Shown piece after piece: positions 9,736 through 17,495 of a stretch of 64,000 bases of DNA (position 1 is the first letter of the stretch; each line of letters begins with the position of its first letter). A program made the translations under genes and the position numbers. The notes beneath the pieces are model-generated. The model was given only the letters and a program-made list of their open reading frames with translations, made no database searches and was not told the origin of the DNA. This DNA comes from Streptomyces sp. NBC_00358. GTDB lineage: Bacteria > Actinomycetota > Actinomycetes > Streptomycetales > Streptomycetaceae. The stretch covers positions 3,906,001-3,970,000 of the forward strand of contig NZ_CP107976.1 of NCBI RefSeq assembly GCF_036099295.1. Direction: 5' to 3'.

Positions 9736-9741
9736 TAGCAT
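9736..9741 (+). promoter_or_regulatory. -10 box of a leaderless promoter
   Basis: TAGCAT ends 7 nt before the ATG at 9749, so transcription should begin at or next to the start codon. No ribosome binding site is present, which supports a leaderless mRNA. The -35 region is not recognisable. Confidence 0.55.
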
Positions 9742-9748
9742 CGGGCGC

Positions 9749-10729
9749 ATGCGCGATACACCGGACATGCCGGACACTTTCTCGTTCCGCGCCTGGCGGG
9801 AGGGGCGTCCGCCCGCCGTCGGGAGCGCCGTCATGGCCACCGGCATCATCTCGATCGGGCTGCACCTGACCGGTGACGAGACCCTCTCCCGGATCGCGCT
9901 GGTACTCGCGTCGGTCGCCTGGATCGGGCTCGCCGCGGACTTCGCCGTCCGGCTGGTCGGCGACCGGGAGCAGTGGCTTCGGCAGGCCGGCACCCCGGCC
10001 GGGCTCACCGCGGTCGCGGCGAGCAGCGTGCTCGGCACCCGGTTCTCCGAACTGGGGTGGCAAGGGGCGGCCGAGGCCCTGCTCGCCCTGTCGGCCGTGC
10101 TGTGGCCGATCCTGCTCCTGGCCGTCGTACGGCACCGGCGGCGGCGTATGGAGGGAGGTGTGTTCCTCGTCTGCGTGGCCACGCAGGGGCTCTCGGTCCT
10201 CGGCTCCACCATCGCCACCGCCGTGGGCTCAGACTGGCTCGCGCACGCGGCGATGGTGCTGTTCTGGCTGGGGATCGTGTTCTACGGGGTGTCGTTCGCC
10301 CACTTCGACCTCTGGGAGCTGAAGCGGGGCGCCGGGGACCAGTGGGTGGCGGGCGGGGCGCTCGGCATCTCGGCGCTGGCCGGGTCGAGACTCGTCGCCG
10401 CGCACCACGTGAACCCGTACCTGTGGAACAACGACGACCAGGGCGTCCTGCGCGCCGCGACCGCCGCGCTGCTGGTGCTGGATCTCGTCTGCTACTGCGT
10501 GCTGCTCGTCACGGAGGTGGTGTGGCCGCGCCTGCGGTACGACACACGGCGCTGGGCGACCGTCTTCCCGATGGGGATGACCGCGGTGGCGGCACTCTCG
10601 GTCGCGAGCGCCCTCGGCGTCTTCTGGCTCAAGGGGACGGGCCACGTGCTGCTGTGGATCGCGGTGGCGGCCTGGCTCGTGGCGGCCACGGGCGCCGTCC
10701 TCGCCGTCAGGTCCGCGACACGGAGGTGA
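9749..10729 (+). CDS. TDT-family (tellurite-resistance/dicarboxylate) transporter
   Basis: A 326-residue integral membrane protein with about ten hydrophobic segments separated by very short loops. The N-terminal Ala-Val-Met-Ala-Thr-Gly-Ile motif after a Trp/Arg-rich start is typical of TDT/SLAC1-like channels and transporters (TehA, Mae1 relatives), which move monovalent anions or C4-dicarboxylates. The start is ATG 9749, chosen because a -10 box ends 7 nt upstream (leaderless). The frame is open for another 190 nt upstream but without any initiation signal. The substrate cannot be told from the sequence. Confidence 0.75.
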   Translation: MRDTPDMPDTFSFRAWREGRPPAVGSAVMATGIISIGLHLTGDETLSRIALVLASVAWIGLAADFAVRLVGDREQWLRQAGTPAGLTAVAASSVLGTRFSELGWQGAAEALLALSAVLWPILLLAVVRHRRRRMEGGVFLVCVATQGLSVLGSTIATAVGSDWLAHAAMVLFWLGIVFYGVSFAHFDLWELKRGAGDQWVAGGALGISALAGSRLVAAHHVNPYLWNNDDQGVLRAATAALLVLDLVCYCVLLVTEVVWPRLRYDTRRWATVFPMGMTAVAALSVASALGVFWLKGTGHVLLWIAVAAWLVAATGAVLAVRSATRR

Positions 10730-10777
10730 GGGCGCCGGTCAGGCCTGCCGCGCGGGCGCGCGGAGCGAGGGCGCCGG

Positions 10778-11131
10778 TCAGGTCCACAGGACGGCGATGA
10801 AGATGTTCGCGACGGTGAGGAGCCCGACGAGACCGAAGAGGCCCTTGTCCACCTTCTCGTCGTCCCGCTTCACATAGACGAGCCCGAGAATCACGATCAG
10901 CAGGGCCAGCTTCACACCGATCTTGAAGGTGTTGACCGTGTTGCCGTCGGCCTGGTTGAGGCCGACCAGGGCGACACCGGTGACCAGCATGGTCAGCGCA
11001 CCGTGCAGCATCGCGGGGACGAAGCGGGCCGTGCCCTGGCCCATCGCCTTCATCTGGGTGAAGAAGCCGCCGAGGAGTGCGGCGATGCCGATGATGTGCA
11101 GGCCGACGAAGAGGTGGATGAGTACGCCCAT
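10778..11131 (-). CDS. Small integral membrane protein
   Basis: A 117-residue protein with four hydrophobic helices: a first near residues 3-22 containing a His-Leu-Phe-Val-Gly-Leu-His motif, two in the middle, and one at the C-terminus. It has no enzymatic motif. The ATG at 11131 is preferred over one 7 codons upstream because TAGGCT (11140-11145 on this strand) ends 8 nt before it, giving a leaderless transcript. The conserved N-terminal His residues could bind haem or metal, but this is a guess. It is convergent with the TDT gene, and a 16-nt sequence (GAGGGCGCCGGTCAGG) is duplicated at about 10727 and 10767 around its stop codon. Confidence 0.7.
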   Translation of the reverse strand: MGVLIHLFVGLHIIGIAALLGGFFTQMKAMGQGTARFVPAMLHGALTMLVTGVALVGLNQADGNTVNTFKIGVKLALLIVILGLVYVKRDDEKVDKGLFGLVGLLTVANIFIAVLWT

Positions 11132-11575
11132 GGGGCCGGAGCCTAATCGCACGCCCTGACGCCCCTTCCCACCGGGCCACCCCCTTCGCTCCGCCCCCTC
11201 TCACCACCCTCTCGCCACCCGGCCATCGCGTGTCATCCATAGCACCGGCGCCACTCGGGTAGTCCGGGATTCGGCGCATCGGTCATCACCCTGTGTGAAG
11301 CCGACGGCTACGGACCAGATTCTTGGCCACATTGAGTCATCTGCCGATCCAATGGCGACAGTTCCGCACATAGCGTTACCAACGTCGCACCTCCAGGTTT
11401 AACGTCCTCCCCCAGGTGACCGGCTCCCCACCGCCGCCCGGGCCAGGGGCGGCAGTCGGACACCACCGCCGAGAAGGTCCGGCGGCGGCCCGCTCCCCCT
11501 GTGCGAGCCGCCGCCGGACGTGTCACCGCTTGACCGCACCCGCAAGGGCGGTCGCACGGAAGGATGTGGGCCCTC
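11132..11575. other. Intergenic region with 13-bp stem-loop before the NlpC/P60 gene
   Basis: A 444-nt gap between divergent genes. It includes AT-richer sequence at 11315-11400, the likely promoter area, although no clear -35/-10 pair can be chosen. A perfect 13-bp inverted repeat with a 17-nt loop lies at 11477-11519, 57 nt before the start codon. I looked for the c-di-AMP (ydaO) riboswitch that often precedes streptomycete cell-wall hydrolases and did not find its conserved core. Confidence 0.55.
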
Positions 11576-12679
11576 GTGGCAGCGCACCGCAAGACCAAGC
11601 AGCGCTCGATCGGCGGAAACACGGCCCGCACAGCAGTCACCATCGCCCTCGCGGGCGCGGCGACGGCGACCGGCTTCGACGGGGTCGGGCAGGCCGCCCC
11701 CCAGCTGTCCCCGGCGCAGGTGAAGGCCAAGGTCGACAAGCTGTACGAGGAGGCCGAGAGCGCCACCCAGAAGTACGACGGCGCCAAGGAGAAGGCCGAC
11801 CGGACGGAGGCGCACCTGGGGACACTCCGCGACGAGGCCGCGCGCCGCGAGGACCGGCTCAACTCGGCGCGGGAAGCGCTGGGTTCGATGGCGGCGGCGC
11901 AGTACCGCAGCGGTGGACTCGACCCGGTGGTGCAGCTCGCGCTCTCCGACCACCCCGACCAGTACCTGGAGGGGGCCGCGTTCGCCGAACGGGTCGGCAC
12001 CCGGCAGTCGGCGGCCGTCGCCGGGGTACGCAAACAGCTCTGGGAGATCGAGCAGTTGCGCGGCGCGGCGCACGTCGAGCTGACCTCGCTCAAGTCCCGG
12101 CAGACCGAACTGAAGCAGCAGAAGAGGACGATCAACGAGAAGCTCGACGCGGCCCGCCGACTGCTGGCGCGGCTCACCCCCGAGCAGCGGACCCAGTTCG
12201 CGGAGCGGGGCGGCGCGGGCGGGCAGCAGCACGTCTCACGGTCCTCGGCCCGCGGACCGGTGCCGGTGGCACCGTCCGGCACCTCCGGTACCGCCGTCGA
12301 CGACGGCGGCGGCACCGTCGCGGCCCCGAACTCCCGGGCGGCGGCGGCCGTCGCCTACGCCTATTCGAAGCTCGGCAGCCCCTACGTCTGGGGCGCCACC
12401 GGACCCGACGCCTTCGACTGCTCCGGACTCGCCCAGGCCGCGTACCGTTCCGCGGGCATCTCGCTGCCCCGGACGACCTACTCCCAGATCAACGTCGGCC
12501 AGCGGGTCACCGTCTCCGAACTGCGCCCCGGCGACCTGGTGTTCTTCTACTCGGGCATCACCCACGTGGGCATCTACGTCGGCAACGGCCAGATGATCCA
12601 CGCCCCGAATCCGTCGGCACCCGTACGGCTGGCCCCGATCAGCGAGATGCCCTTCGCGGGAGCGGCGCGGGTGGTGTGA
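11576..12679 (+). CDS. Secreted NlpC/P60 cell-wall hydrolase (C40 peptidase)
   Basis: A 367-residue secreted endopeptidase. A basic N-terminus and hydrophobic stretch (residues 15-37) form a signal peptide with a likely cleavage near an Ala-Ala-Pro. A long coiled coil (about 45-215) follows, then a flexible linker and a C-terminal NlpC/P60 domain. The catalytic Cys is in Phe-Asp-Cys-Ser-Gly (Cys282), His330 lies in a Thr-His-Val-Gly-Ile-Tyr-Val motif, and a further His is in Met-Ile-His-Ala. This is the RipA/CwlO-like layout for cleaving peptide stems of peptidoglycan during growth or spore separation. I chose the GTG at 11576 because family members begin there. An ATG four codons upstream abuts the AAGGA ribosome binding site and is unlikely. 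Confidence 0.92.
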   Translation: MAAHRKTKQRSIGGNTARTAVTIALAGAATATGFDGVGQAAPQLSPAQVKAKVDKLYEEAESATQKYDGAKEKADRTEAHLGTLRDEAARREDRLNSAREALGSMAAAQYRSGGLDPVVQLALSDHPDQYLEGAAFAERVGTRQSAAVAGVRKQLWEIEQLRGAAHVELTSLKSRQTELKQQKRTINEKLDAARRLLARLTPEQRTQFAERGGAGGQQHVSRSSARGPVPVAPSGTSGTAVDDGGGTVAAPNSRAAAAVAYAYSKLGSPYVWGATGPDAFDCSGLAQAAYRSAGISLPRTTYSQINVGQRVTVSELRPGDLVFFYSGITHVGIYVGNGQMIHAPNPSAPVRLAPISEMPFAGAARVV

Positions 12680-12704
12680 TCACCTGGCCCCGCATCCGGC
12701 CGCC

Positions 12705-13475
12705 TCAGACCAGCCGTCGCGCCGTCGCCCAGCGGGTCAGCTCGTGGCGGTTCGAGAGCTGGAGCTTGCGCAGGACCGCCGATACGTGCGACTCGACCGT
12801 CTTGACGGAGATGAAGAGCTGCTTGGCGATCTCCTTGTACGCGTAGCCCCGGGCGATGAGGCGCAGGACCTCGCGTTCGCGCTGGGTGAGACGGTCCATG
12901 TCCTCGTCGACGGGCGGGGCGTCGGTGGAGGCGAAGGCGTCGAGCACGAACCCGGCGAGGCGCGGCGAGAAGACCGCGTCGCCGTCCTGGACGCGGAAGA
13001 CGGAGTCCACGAGGTCCGTGCCGGTGATCGTCTTGGTGACGTACCCCCGGGCGCCGCCGCGGATCACGCCGATCACGTCCTCGGCGGCGTCCGACACGGA
13101 CAGCGCGAGGAAACGGACCGGCTGCTCCGCGTCGGCCATCAACGGGGCGCAGCGGCGCAGTACTTCGACACCGCCGCCGCCGGGAAGGTGGACGTCGAGG
13201 AGGACGACCTCGGGGCGGGTGGCGGTGATGACGGTGACCGCCTGGTCGACGTCCGCGGCCTCGCCGACCACCTCGACGCCGGTCCGCTCGGTCTCCCCGA
13301 TCTCGGCCTGCACCCCCGTACGGAACATGCGGTGGTCGTCGACGAGCACCACACGCACCCGGCGCCCGCCCTCGGTTCCGGCCGGCCCCGTCCCGGCGGC
13401 CGCACCGGACGCGGCGGCAACGGGGGTCCCGCCGGCCGAACCGCCGGACTCCACAGGCTCGTTCGTGTCGCTCAT
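12705..13475 (-). CDS. Two-component response regulator, LuxR/NarL family
   Basis: A 256-residue regulator. About 38 disordered Gly/Ala-rich residues precede a receiver domain with the acidic pair Asp46-Asp47 and the phosphoacceptor Asp94 in LLDVHLPG. A C-terminal LuxR helix-turn-helix contains the Leu-Thr-Gln-Arg-Glu-Arg-Glu-Val-Leu motif. Its ATG overlaps the stop codon of the histidine-kinase gene (ATGA), with GGAGAA 7 nt upstream inside that gene, so the two are translationally coupled. Phosphorylated protein should bind DNA and control envelope genes, possibly including the divergent PspC gene. The regulon is not visible. Confidence 0.93.
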   Translation of the reverse strand: MSDTNEPVESGGSAGGTPVAAASGAAAGTGPAGTEGGRRVRVVLVDDHRMFRTGVQAEIGETERTGVEVVGEAADVDQAVTVITATRPEVVLLDVHLPGGGGVEVLRRCAPLMADAEQPVRFLALSVSDAAEDVIGVIRGGARGYVTKTITGTDLVDSVFRVQDGDAVFSPRLAGFVLDAFASTDAPPVDEDMDRLTQREREVLRLIARGYAYKEIAKQLFISVKTVESHVSAVLRKLQLSNRHELTRWATARRLV

Positions 13476-14797
13476 GACGTCTTCTCCACCCTCTCCATCT
13501 CCAGCTCGACCTCCGTGCCGCCGTCCGGCACCGCGCGCAGTCGCGCCGTGCCACCGTTGCGCTCCATGCGGCCGATGATCGATTCTCTGACGCCCATGCG
13601 GTCGGCGGGTATCGCGTCGAGGTCGAAGCCGGGGCCTCGGTCGCGGACGGACACGAAGACCTTCCTGCCCTCGACTTCGGCGTAGACCTGTACGGCGCCG
13701 CCCTCGCCACCGTACTTGGCCGCGTTCACCATTGCTTCCCGCGCCGCCTGCATCTGCGCGGTCAGGGGGTCGTCGAGCGGGCAGTCGCCCACGACGACGA
13801 CCTCGATGGGAACGCCGTGCTTGTCCTCGACCTCGGCGGCGTGGCGGCGGACCGCCTCGGCGAGGGTGTCGGGCTCCTCGTCCTCGTCCTTGCCGCTGCC
13901 CTCCGGCTTGTAGAGCCAGGCCCGCAGATCGCGCTCCTGGGCGCGGGCCAGCCGTCGCACCTCGTTCGCGTTCTCCGCGTTGCGCTGGATCAGGGTCAGG
14001 GTGTGCAGCACCGAGTCGTGGACGTGGGCGGCGACTTCGGCCCGCTCCTGCGCGCGGATGCGCATCAGGCGCTCCTCGGAGAGGTCCTGGGTCATCCGGA
14101 TCAGATAGGGGCCGGCGAGCAGCGCGATGCCGACGAGGACCGCGAGCGCCGCCTGGAGCACCGAGCCGAGGTGGGCCGCGGAGCCCTGCAGGACGAATAT
14201 CCCGGAGACGCCGGCGGTGACGAGCAGGACGCCCGCCGCCGAGCGCAGCAGCGTGAGCGTACGGCGACGGCGGCCGACCTCCGCCCAGCGGGCCCGCCGC
14301 GCGTTGTCCGCCTGGCGCCAGACCAGGGCGACGCCCGCCCCGACCAGGACGGTCGGCCACAGATACGCCTTCGTGCCGCCGCCGAGATTCACGTTGCCGA
14401 CGAACACCATGGCCACGACGACCATGAGGAGCAGGGCGACGATCTGGCCCCTGTCCGGCTTGCGGGCCACGAGCCTGCGGCGGCCGTCGGGCGAGGTCTC
14501 GGTGGTGAACGCCGGTGTACGGCCGGAGCCGACGCCGCCGACGCCGAGCGGCACGAAGAACCAGAACGCGGCGTACAGCAGAGCGCCGAGCCCGTCCGCC
14601 ATGAACAGTCCGACGAACATCAGCCGCACCCAGACCACGGGCAGCCCGAGATGCCCCGCGAGCCCTCGCGCCACGCCCCCGAGCCAGCGGCCGTCGCTGC
14701 TGCGGTAGAGCTTGCGCGGGGGCCGCGGTTCGTCGACGGGCATGGCTGCGGCTTCCGGCATGCCATCGATGTTCACACGCCCGGCGGACCGGAGCAT
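13472..14797 (-). CDS. PspC-domain sensor histidine kinase
   Basis: A 441-residue sensor kinase. It begins with a PspC domain (about residues 25-90: Lys-Leu-Tyr-Arg-Ser, Gly-Val-Ala-Arg-Gly-Leu-Ala, then a membrane helix). Further membrane helices run to about 240. The HisKA_3 helix has the phospho-His in Ala-His-Val-His-Asp-Ser, and a GHKL ATPase domain carries Asn-Ala-Ala-Lys-Tyr and Asp-Arg-Gly-Pro-Gly-Phe. It phosphorylates the overlapping response regulator. PspC domains sense envelope or membrane stress, so that is the likely signal. The start is uncertain: 14797 (ATG), 14761 (ATG) and 14743 (ATG preceded by GGAAG) are all possible. Confidence 0.9.
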   Translation of the reverse strand: MLRSAGRVNIDGMPEAAAMPVDEPRPPRKLYRSSDGRWLGGVARGLAGHLGLPVVWVRLMFVGLFMADGLGALLYAAFWFFVPLGVGGVGSGRTPAFTTETSPDGRRRLVARKPDRGQIVALLLMVVVAMVFVGNVNLGGGTKAYLWPTVLVGAGVALVWRQADNARRARWAEVGRRRRTLTLLRSAAGVLLVTAGVSGIFVLQGSAAHLGSVLQAALAVLVGIALLAGPYLIRMTQDLSEERLMRIRAQERAEVAAHVHDSVLHTLTLIQRNAENANEVRRLARAQERDLRAWLYKPEGSGKDEDEEPDTLAEAVRRHAAEVEDKHGVPIEVVVVGDCPLDDPLTAQMQAAREAMVNAAKYGGEGGAVQVYAEVEGRKVFVSVRDRGPGFDLDAIPADRMGVRESIIGRMERNGGTARLRAVPDGGTEVELEMERVEKTS

Positions 14798-14939
14798 CAG
14801 GGTCGGCCCCCGATACTCCCCTGATCTTCGGAATCCGGCCCGCTCGAACAGTCCCCGCCCTCCCCTCCGGGCGGATATCAGGGTTCGGCCAGGGTCATCC
14901 CGACTGCCGCCACGCCGTCCCGCCCGTCACCATGGACGC

Positions 14940-16310
14940 ATGACAGATCAGCAGCACGCGGCGGCGGAGCCGGACCCCGGCACCGCTCCGGGTGATGAGC
15001 CGCGCGCTCACGGGGAGGCGGCACGGCCCGCGGGCCCCGGGACCGACTCCGAGGTGCCGCGCAGGTTCCGGCGCGACCGTCGGCAGAAGATGCTGGGCGG
15101 GGTGTGCGCCGGGCTCGGCCGGCAGTGCGACATGGACCCGGTGATCTTCCGGATCGTGCTCGCGGTGCTCGCCGCGACCGGCGGCATCGGCCTCATCTTC
15201 TACGGCTTCGCCTGGCTCTTCGTCCCGTACGACGAGGAGGAGGAGAACGAGGTCCGCAAGCTGCTCACCGGTCGTGTCGACGGCCAGGCCCTGACCGCCG
15301 TGCTCTTCGCGCTGGTCGGCTGCGGAGTGTTCCTGTCCATGCTGAAGAACGGCAGCGTGCTGACGTTCGCCGTCGTCCTGTCCCTGCTGCTGGCGGGCGC
15401 GGGCTACTGGTCGCAGAACCGCGGCGCCACCGACCCGGATCCCCTCGCCGCCCAGGCCGTGGCCGATGCCCCGCCGGAGGCGCAGGCACCGCCCGTCCCC
15501 GCCTCCTATCCCTCCTGGTGGCGCGATCCGATCGTCAAGGACGGTTCGCACGTCGGCGGGACCGGATACATGTGGGGCCCGCCGGAGACCCGGGACCGTG
15601 ATGTCGCCGCCGCGCTCAACATCGCCCGCGGCACCTCCCGCCCCGACCCGCGCCCGGAGCGGGAGCCGAAGCCGCGCGGCCCCCGCCCGACGGGCGGCCG
15701 GATCTTCCTGCTCGCCCTTCTCGCGGGCGGCCTCGGCACCGGACTGACCTGGCACGACCAGGCGCTCGGCACCAGCCTTCAGACCGGACTGGCAGCCGCC
15801 CTCATCGTGTTCGGCCTGGGCATCGCCCTCAGCGCCTTCCGCGGCCGGACGGGCGCGGGAACACTCTTCCTGGCCGTGCTCACCGCAGGTCTCCTCGCGG
15901 CCTCCGCGGCCCTGCCGAAGGACATCGACACACACTGGGTACGGACGAACTGGACCCCGGCGACCGCCGCCGACCTGCGGCCGCGCTACGAGCTCGGCAC
16001 GGGCGTCGGCACCCTCGACCTGACCGGTGTCGACCTCGCCAAGGGGCAGACGGTGAAGACCGCCGTTCAGGTGGGAGCGGGCCGGCTGAAGGTGATCGTC
16101 CCCAAGGACGCGACCGTGCGGCTCACCATCGAGGTGGGCGTCGGCGACATCCGGTTGCCGGGTGACGACAAGAAGGACGTGGACGTGGAACCCGGGAAGC
16201 ACCAGCAGAAGACCCTGCCTCCGGCGACGGACGGCAAGAACAGCGGCACCTTCGACCTCGATCTCCAGGTCGGCGTGGGCCAGGCGGAGGTGGCCCGTGC
16301 CGCGTCATGA
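14940..16310 (+). CDS. PspC and LiaF-like domain membrane protein
   Basis: A 456-residue membrane protein divergent from the PspC histidine kinase. A disordered N-terminus is followed by a PspC domain (about residues 40-100, with Lys-Met-Leu-Gly-Gly-Val-Cys-Ala-Gly-Leu-Gly), several membrane helices to about 325, and a C-terminal beta-rich region (about 345-450). That region has repeated Gly-Val-Gly motifs like the LiaF 'cell-wall-active antibiotic response' domain. LiaF proteins inhibit their cognate histidine kinase until envelope damage occurs. By position and domains this is probably the third partner of the two-component pair. The ATG at 14940 is the first start that leaves a normal PspC N-terminus. 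Confidence 0.85.
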   Translation: MTDQQHAAAEPDPGTAPGDEPRAHGEAARPAGPGTDSEVPRRFRRDRRQKMLGGVCAGLGRQCDMDPVIFRIVLAVLAATGGIGLIFYGFAWLFVPYDEEEENEVRKLLTGRVDGQALTAVLFALVGCGVFLSMLKNGSVLTFAVVLSLLLAGAGYWSQNRGATDPDPLAAQAVADAPPEAQAPPVPASYPSWWRDPIVKDGSHVGGTGYMWGPPETRDRDVAAALNIARGTSRPDPRPEREPKPRGPRPTGGRIFLLALLAGGLGTGLTWHDQALGTSLQTGLAAALIVFGLGIALSAFRGRTGAGTLFLAVLTAGLLAASAALPKDIDTHWVRTNWTPATAADLRPRYELGTGVGTLDLTGVDLAKGQTVKTAVQVGAGRLKVIVPKDATVRLTIEVGVGDIRLPGDDKKDVDVEPGKHQQKTLPPATDGKNSGTFDLDLQVGVGQAEVARAAS

Positions 16311-16521
16311 GTTCCAGCCCGGAAAGCTGGTGGTGGGCCTCTTCCTCACCGCCGGGGGCGTCGCCTACGCGGGAGACGCGGGCGGCTGGTGGGACACCGA
16401 GTGGTTCGCGATCATCCCGGTCGTGGTCGTCGGCCTCTGCCTCGCGGGCGCCGTGGCCTCGGTGACCCACGGGATACGCAGACGCCGCGCGAACCGGGGT
16501 CCGCGCGGCGTGAACTCCTAG
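16297..16521 (+). CDS. Small two-helix membrane protein
   Basis: A 74-residue protein with hydrophobic helices at about 9-25 and 35-60 and a basic, Arg-rich tail. The GTG start lies inside the end of the PspC/LiaF-like gene (14-nt overlap), with a strong GGAGG 6 nt upstream, so the two are co-translated. It has no recognised domain. Its coupling suggests it assists the LiaF-like protein in the same membrane-stress module. Confidence 0.75.
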   Translation: MPRHEFQPGKLVVGLFLTAGGVAYAGDAGGWWDTEWFAIIPVVVVGLCLAGAVASVTHGIRRRRANRGPRGVNS

Positions 16522-16528
16522 GACCGCC

Positions 16529-17059
16529 CTAGCGGTAGGCCCCGGCGCGTTGCCTGCGCCGGGCTCGTAGAGCCGAGTCCACGGAGAAGAGCGAGGCGCC
16601 CGCCAGGACGAGGGGGGTCCAGGCCATCATGTAGGCGAGGTCGTTGCCGTAGTAGTACGGGTCGGAGCCCCAGCTCACCGTCAGCCACAGGCTGAGCGAG
16701 ATGAGTGCGCCGCCGAGTGCGGCGATGCGGGCCAGCAGACCTATCAGGGTGCCGATTCCGACGGCCAGTTCACCGAACGCGATGGCGTACCCGAAGCCGA
16801 CGGGGTTCTTCAGGGACAGGTCGACAAGGGCCGGTATGGCGGAGGAATTACGCACGTTGTGCATCAGGTCGCCGATCGAGCCCGGCCCGGAGGCCTTCAT
16901 GAAGGCGCTGTTGGTCAGTTTGTCGAGGCCGGCGTAGATGAAGGTGACGCCGAGGAAGAGACGCAGTGGCAACAGGGCGTAGCGGGTCGCGGTCTCCCGC
17001 CAGTCCCGCCTCTCATCCAGATACTGGGTGTGAGTGTCCGTCCGCATACCGTGAGTCAT
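16529..17059 (-). CDS. DoxX family membrane protein
   Basis: A 176-residue protein with four membrane helices. The first helix has the DoxX signature Arg-Leu-Phe-Leu-Gly-Val-Thr-Phe-Ile-Tyr-Ala-Gly-Leu-Asp-Lys. A Phe-Gly-Glu motif in the second and a Trp-rich third loop also fit. DoxX proteins are quinone-linked membrane components implicated in thiol and oxidative-stress handling. In mycobacteria DoxX joins SodA and SseA in a membrane redox complex. The start ATG 17059 has GGAG 4 nt upstream, and an upstream in-frame start at 17101 lacks this. A possible sigma-R-type promoter lies just upstream. Confidence 0.85.
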   Translation of the reverse strand: MTHGMRTDTHTQYLDERRDWRETATRYALLPLRLFLGVTFIYAGLDKLTNSAFMKASGPGSIGDLMHNVRNSSAIPALVDLSLKNPVGFGYAIAFGELAVGIGTLIGLLARIAALGGALISLSLWLTVSWGSDPYYYGNDLAYMMAWTPLVLAGASLFSVDSALRARRRQRAGAYR

Positions 17060-17099
17060 CGCTCTCCGCCGCCTCTCGCCCGCGTGCCGTTGACCACTC

Positions 17100-17126
17100 A
17101 ACAGACCATACGTACGAATCCGTTCC
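17100..17126 (-). promoter_or_regulatory. Candidate sigma-R (oxidative stress) promoter for doxX
   Basis: On the minus strand GGAAC (17126-17122) and GTT (17102-17100) are 19 nt apart, one mismatch from the sigma-R consensus GGAAT-N18/19-GTT. The predicted leader is about 33 nt. DoxX's link to thiol stress makes this plausible, but the motif is short. Confidence 0.4.
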
Positions 17127-17495
17127 CCGACTCAGTCCCAGGAACCTTTTTTCGGGCTCCACCTCACAGAATGCGTCGCGCCACCCCACCACCCCCGGGC
17201 ACCCCACAACACCTCTTCGCCGACCGGGGCTGAATTTTCAGGCTGAACCGTCACGCAGGTGAGGGCCGCACCCAAACCACCACGCACCCGCAGCCGGGAC
17301 CCGGCGCGAGGGGCCGTGCCGGTACATCAAATGCCCGCAGGCCGGACGGATCAGCACCCGCCCGCACACCGGAACGCCGGGGGGATCCGTTCGGATGCGG
17401 GCGGATGTACCGGCGCGGCCCCGCCCCACCACCGGACCGAACCCGACCCCCCACCGGACCGGACCCGGCACCGCGACCCTCGACGCAGCGAGCCC
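17127..17495. other. Intergenic region, no gene seen
   Basis: About 370 nt between two minus-strand genes. It contains an isolated run of six T at about 17153 and, towards 17495, Pro/Arg-type repeated CCGGACC sequences. No hairpin strong enough to call a terminator and no credible small gene. Confidence 0.5.

Noticed and set aside
11132..11575. c-di-AMP (ydaO) riboswitch before the NlpC/P60 gene
   Set aside because: The conserved core segments (such as the GACAGCTAACC-type motif) are not present. Only a simple inverted repeat is seen.
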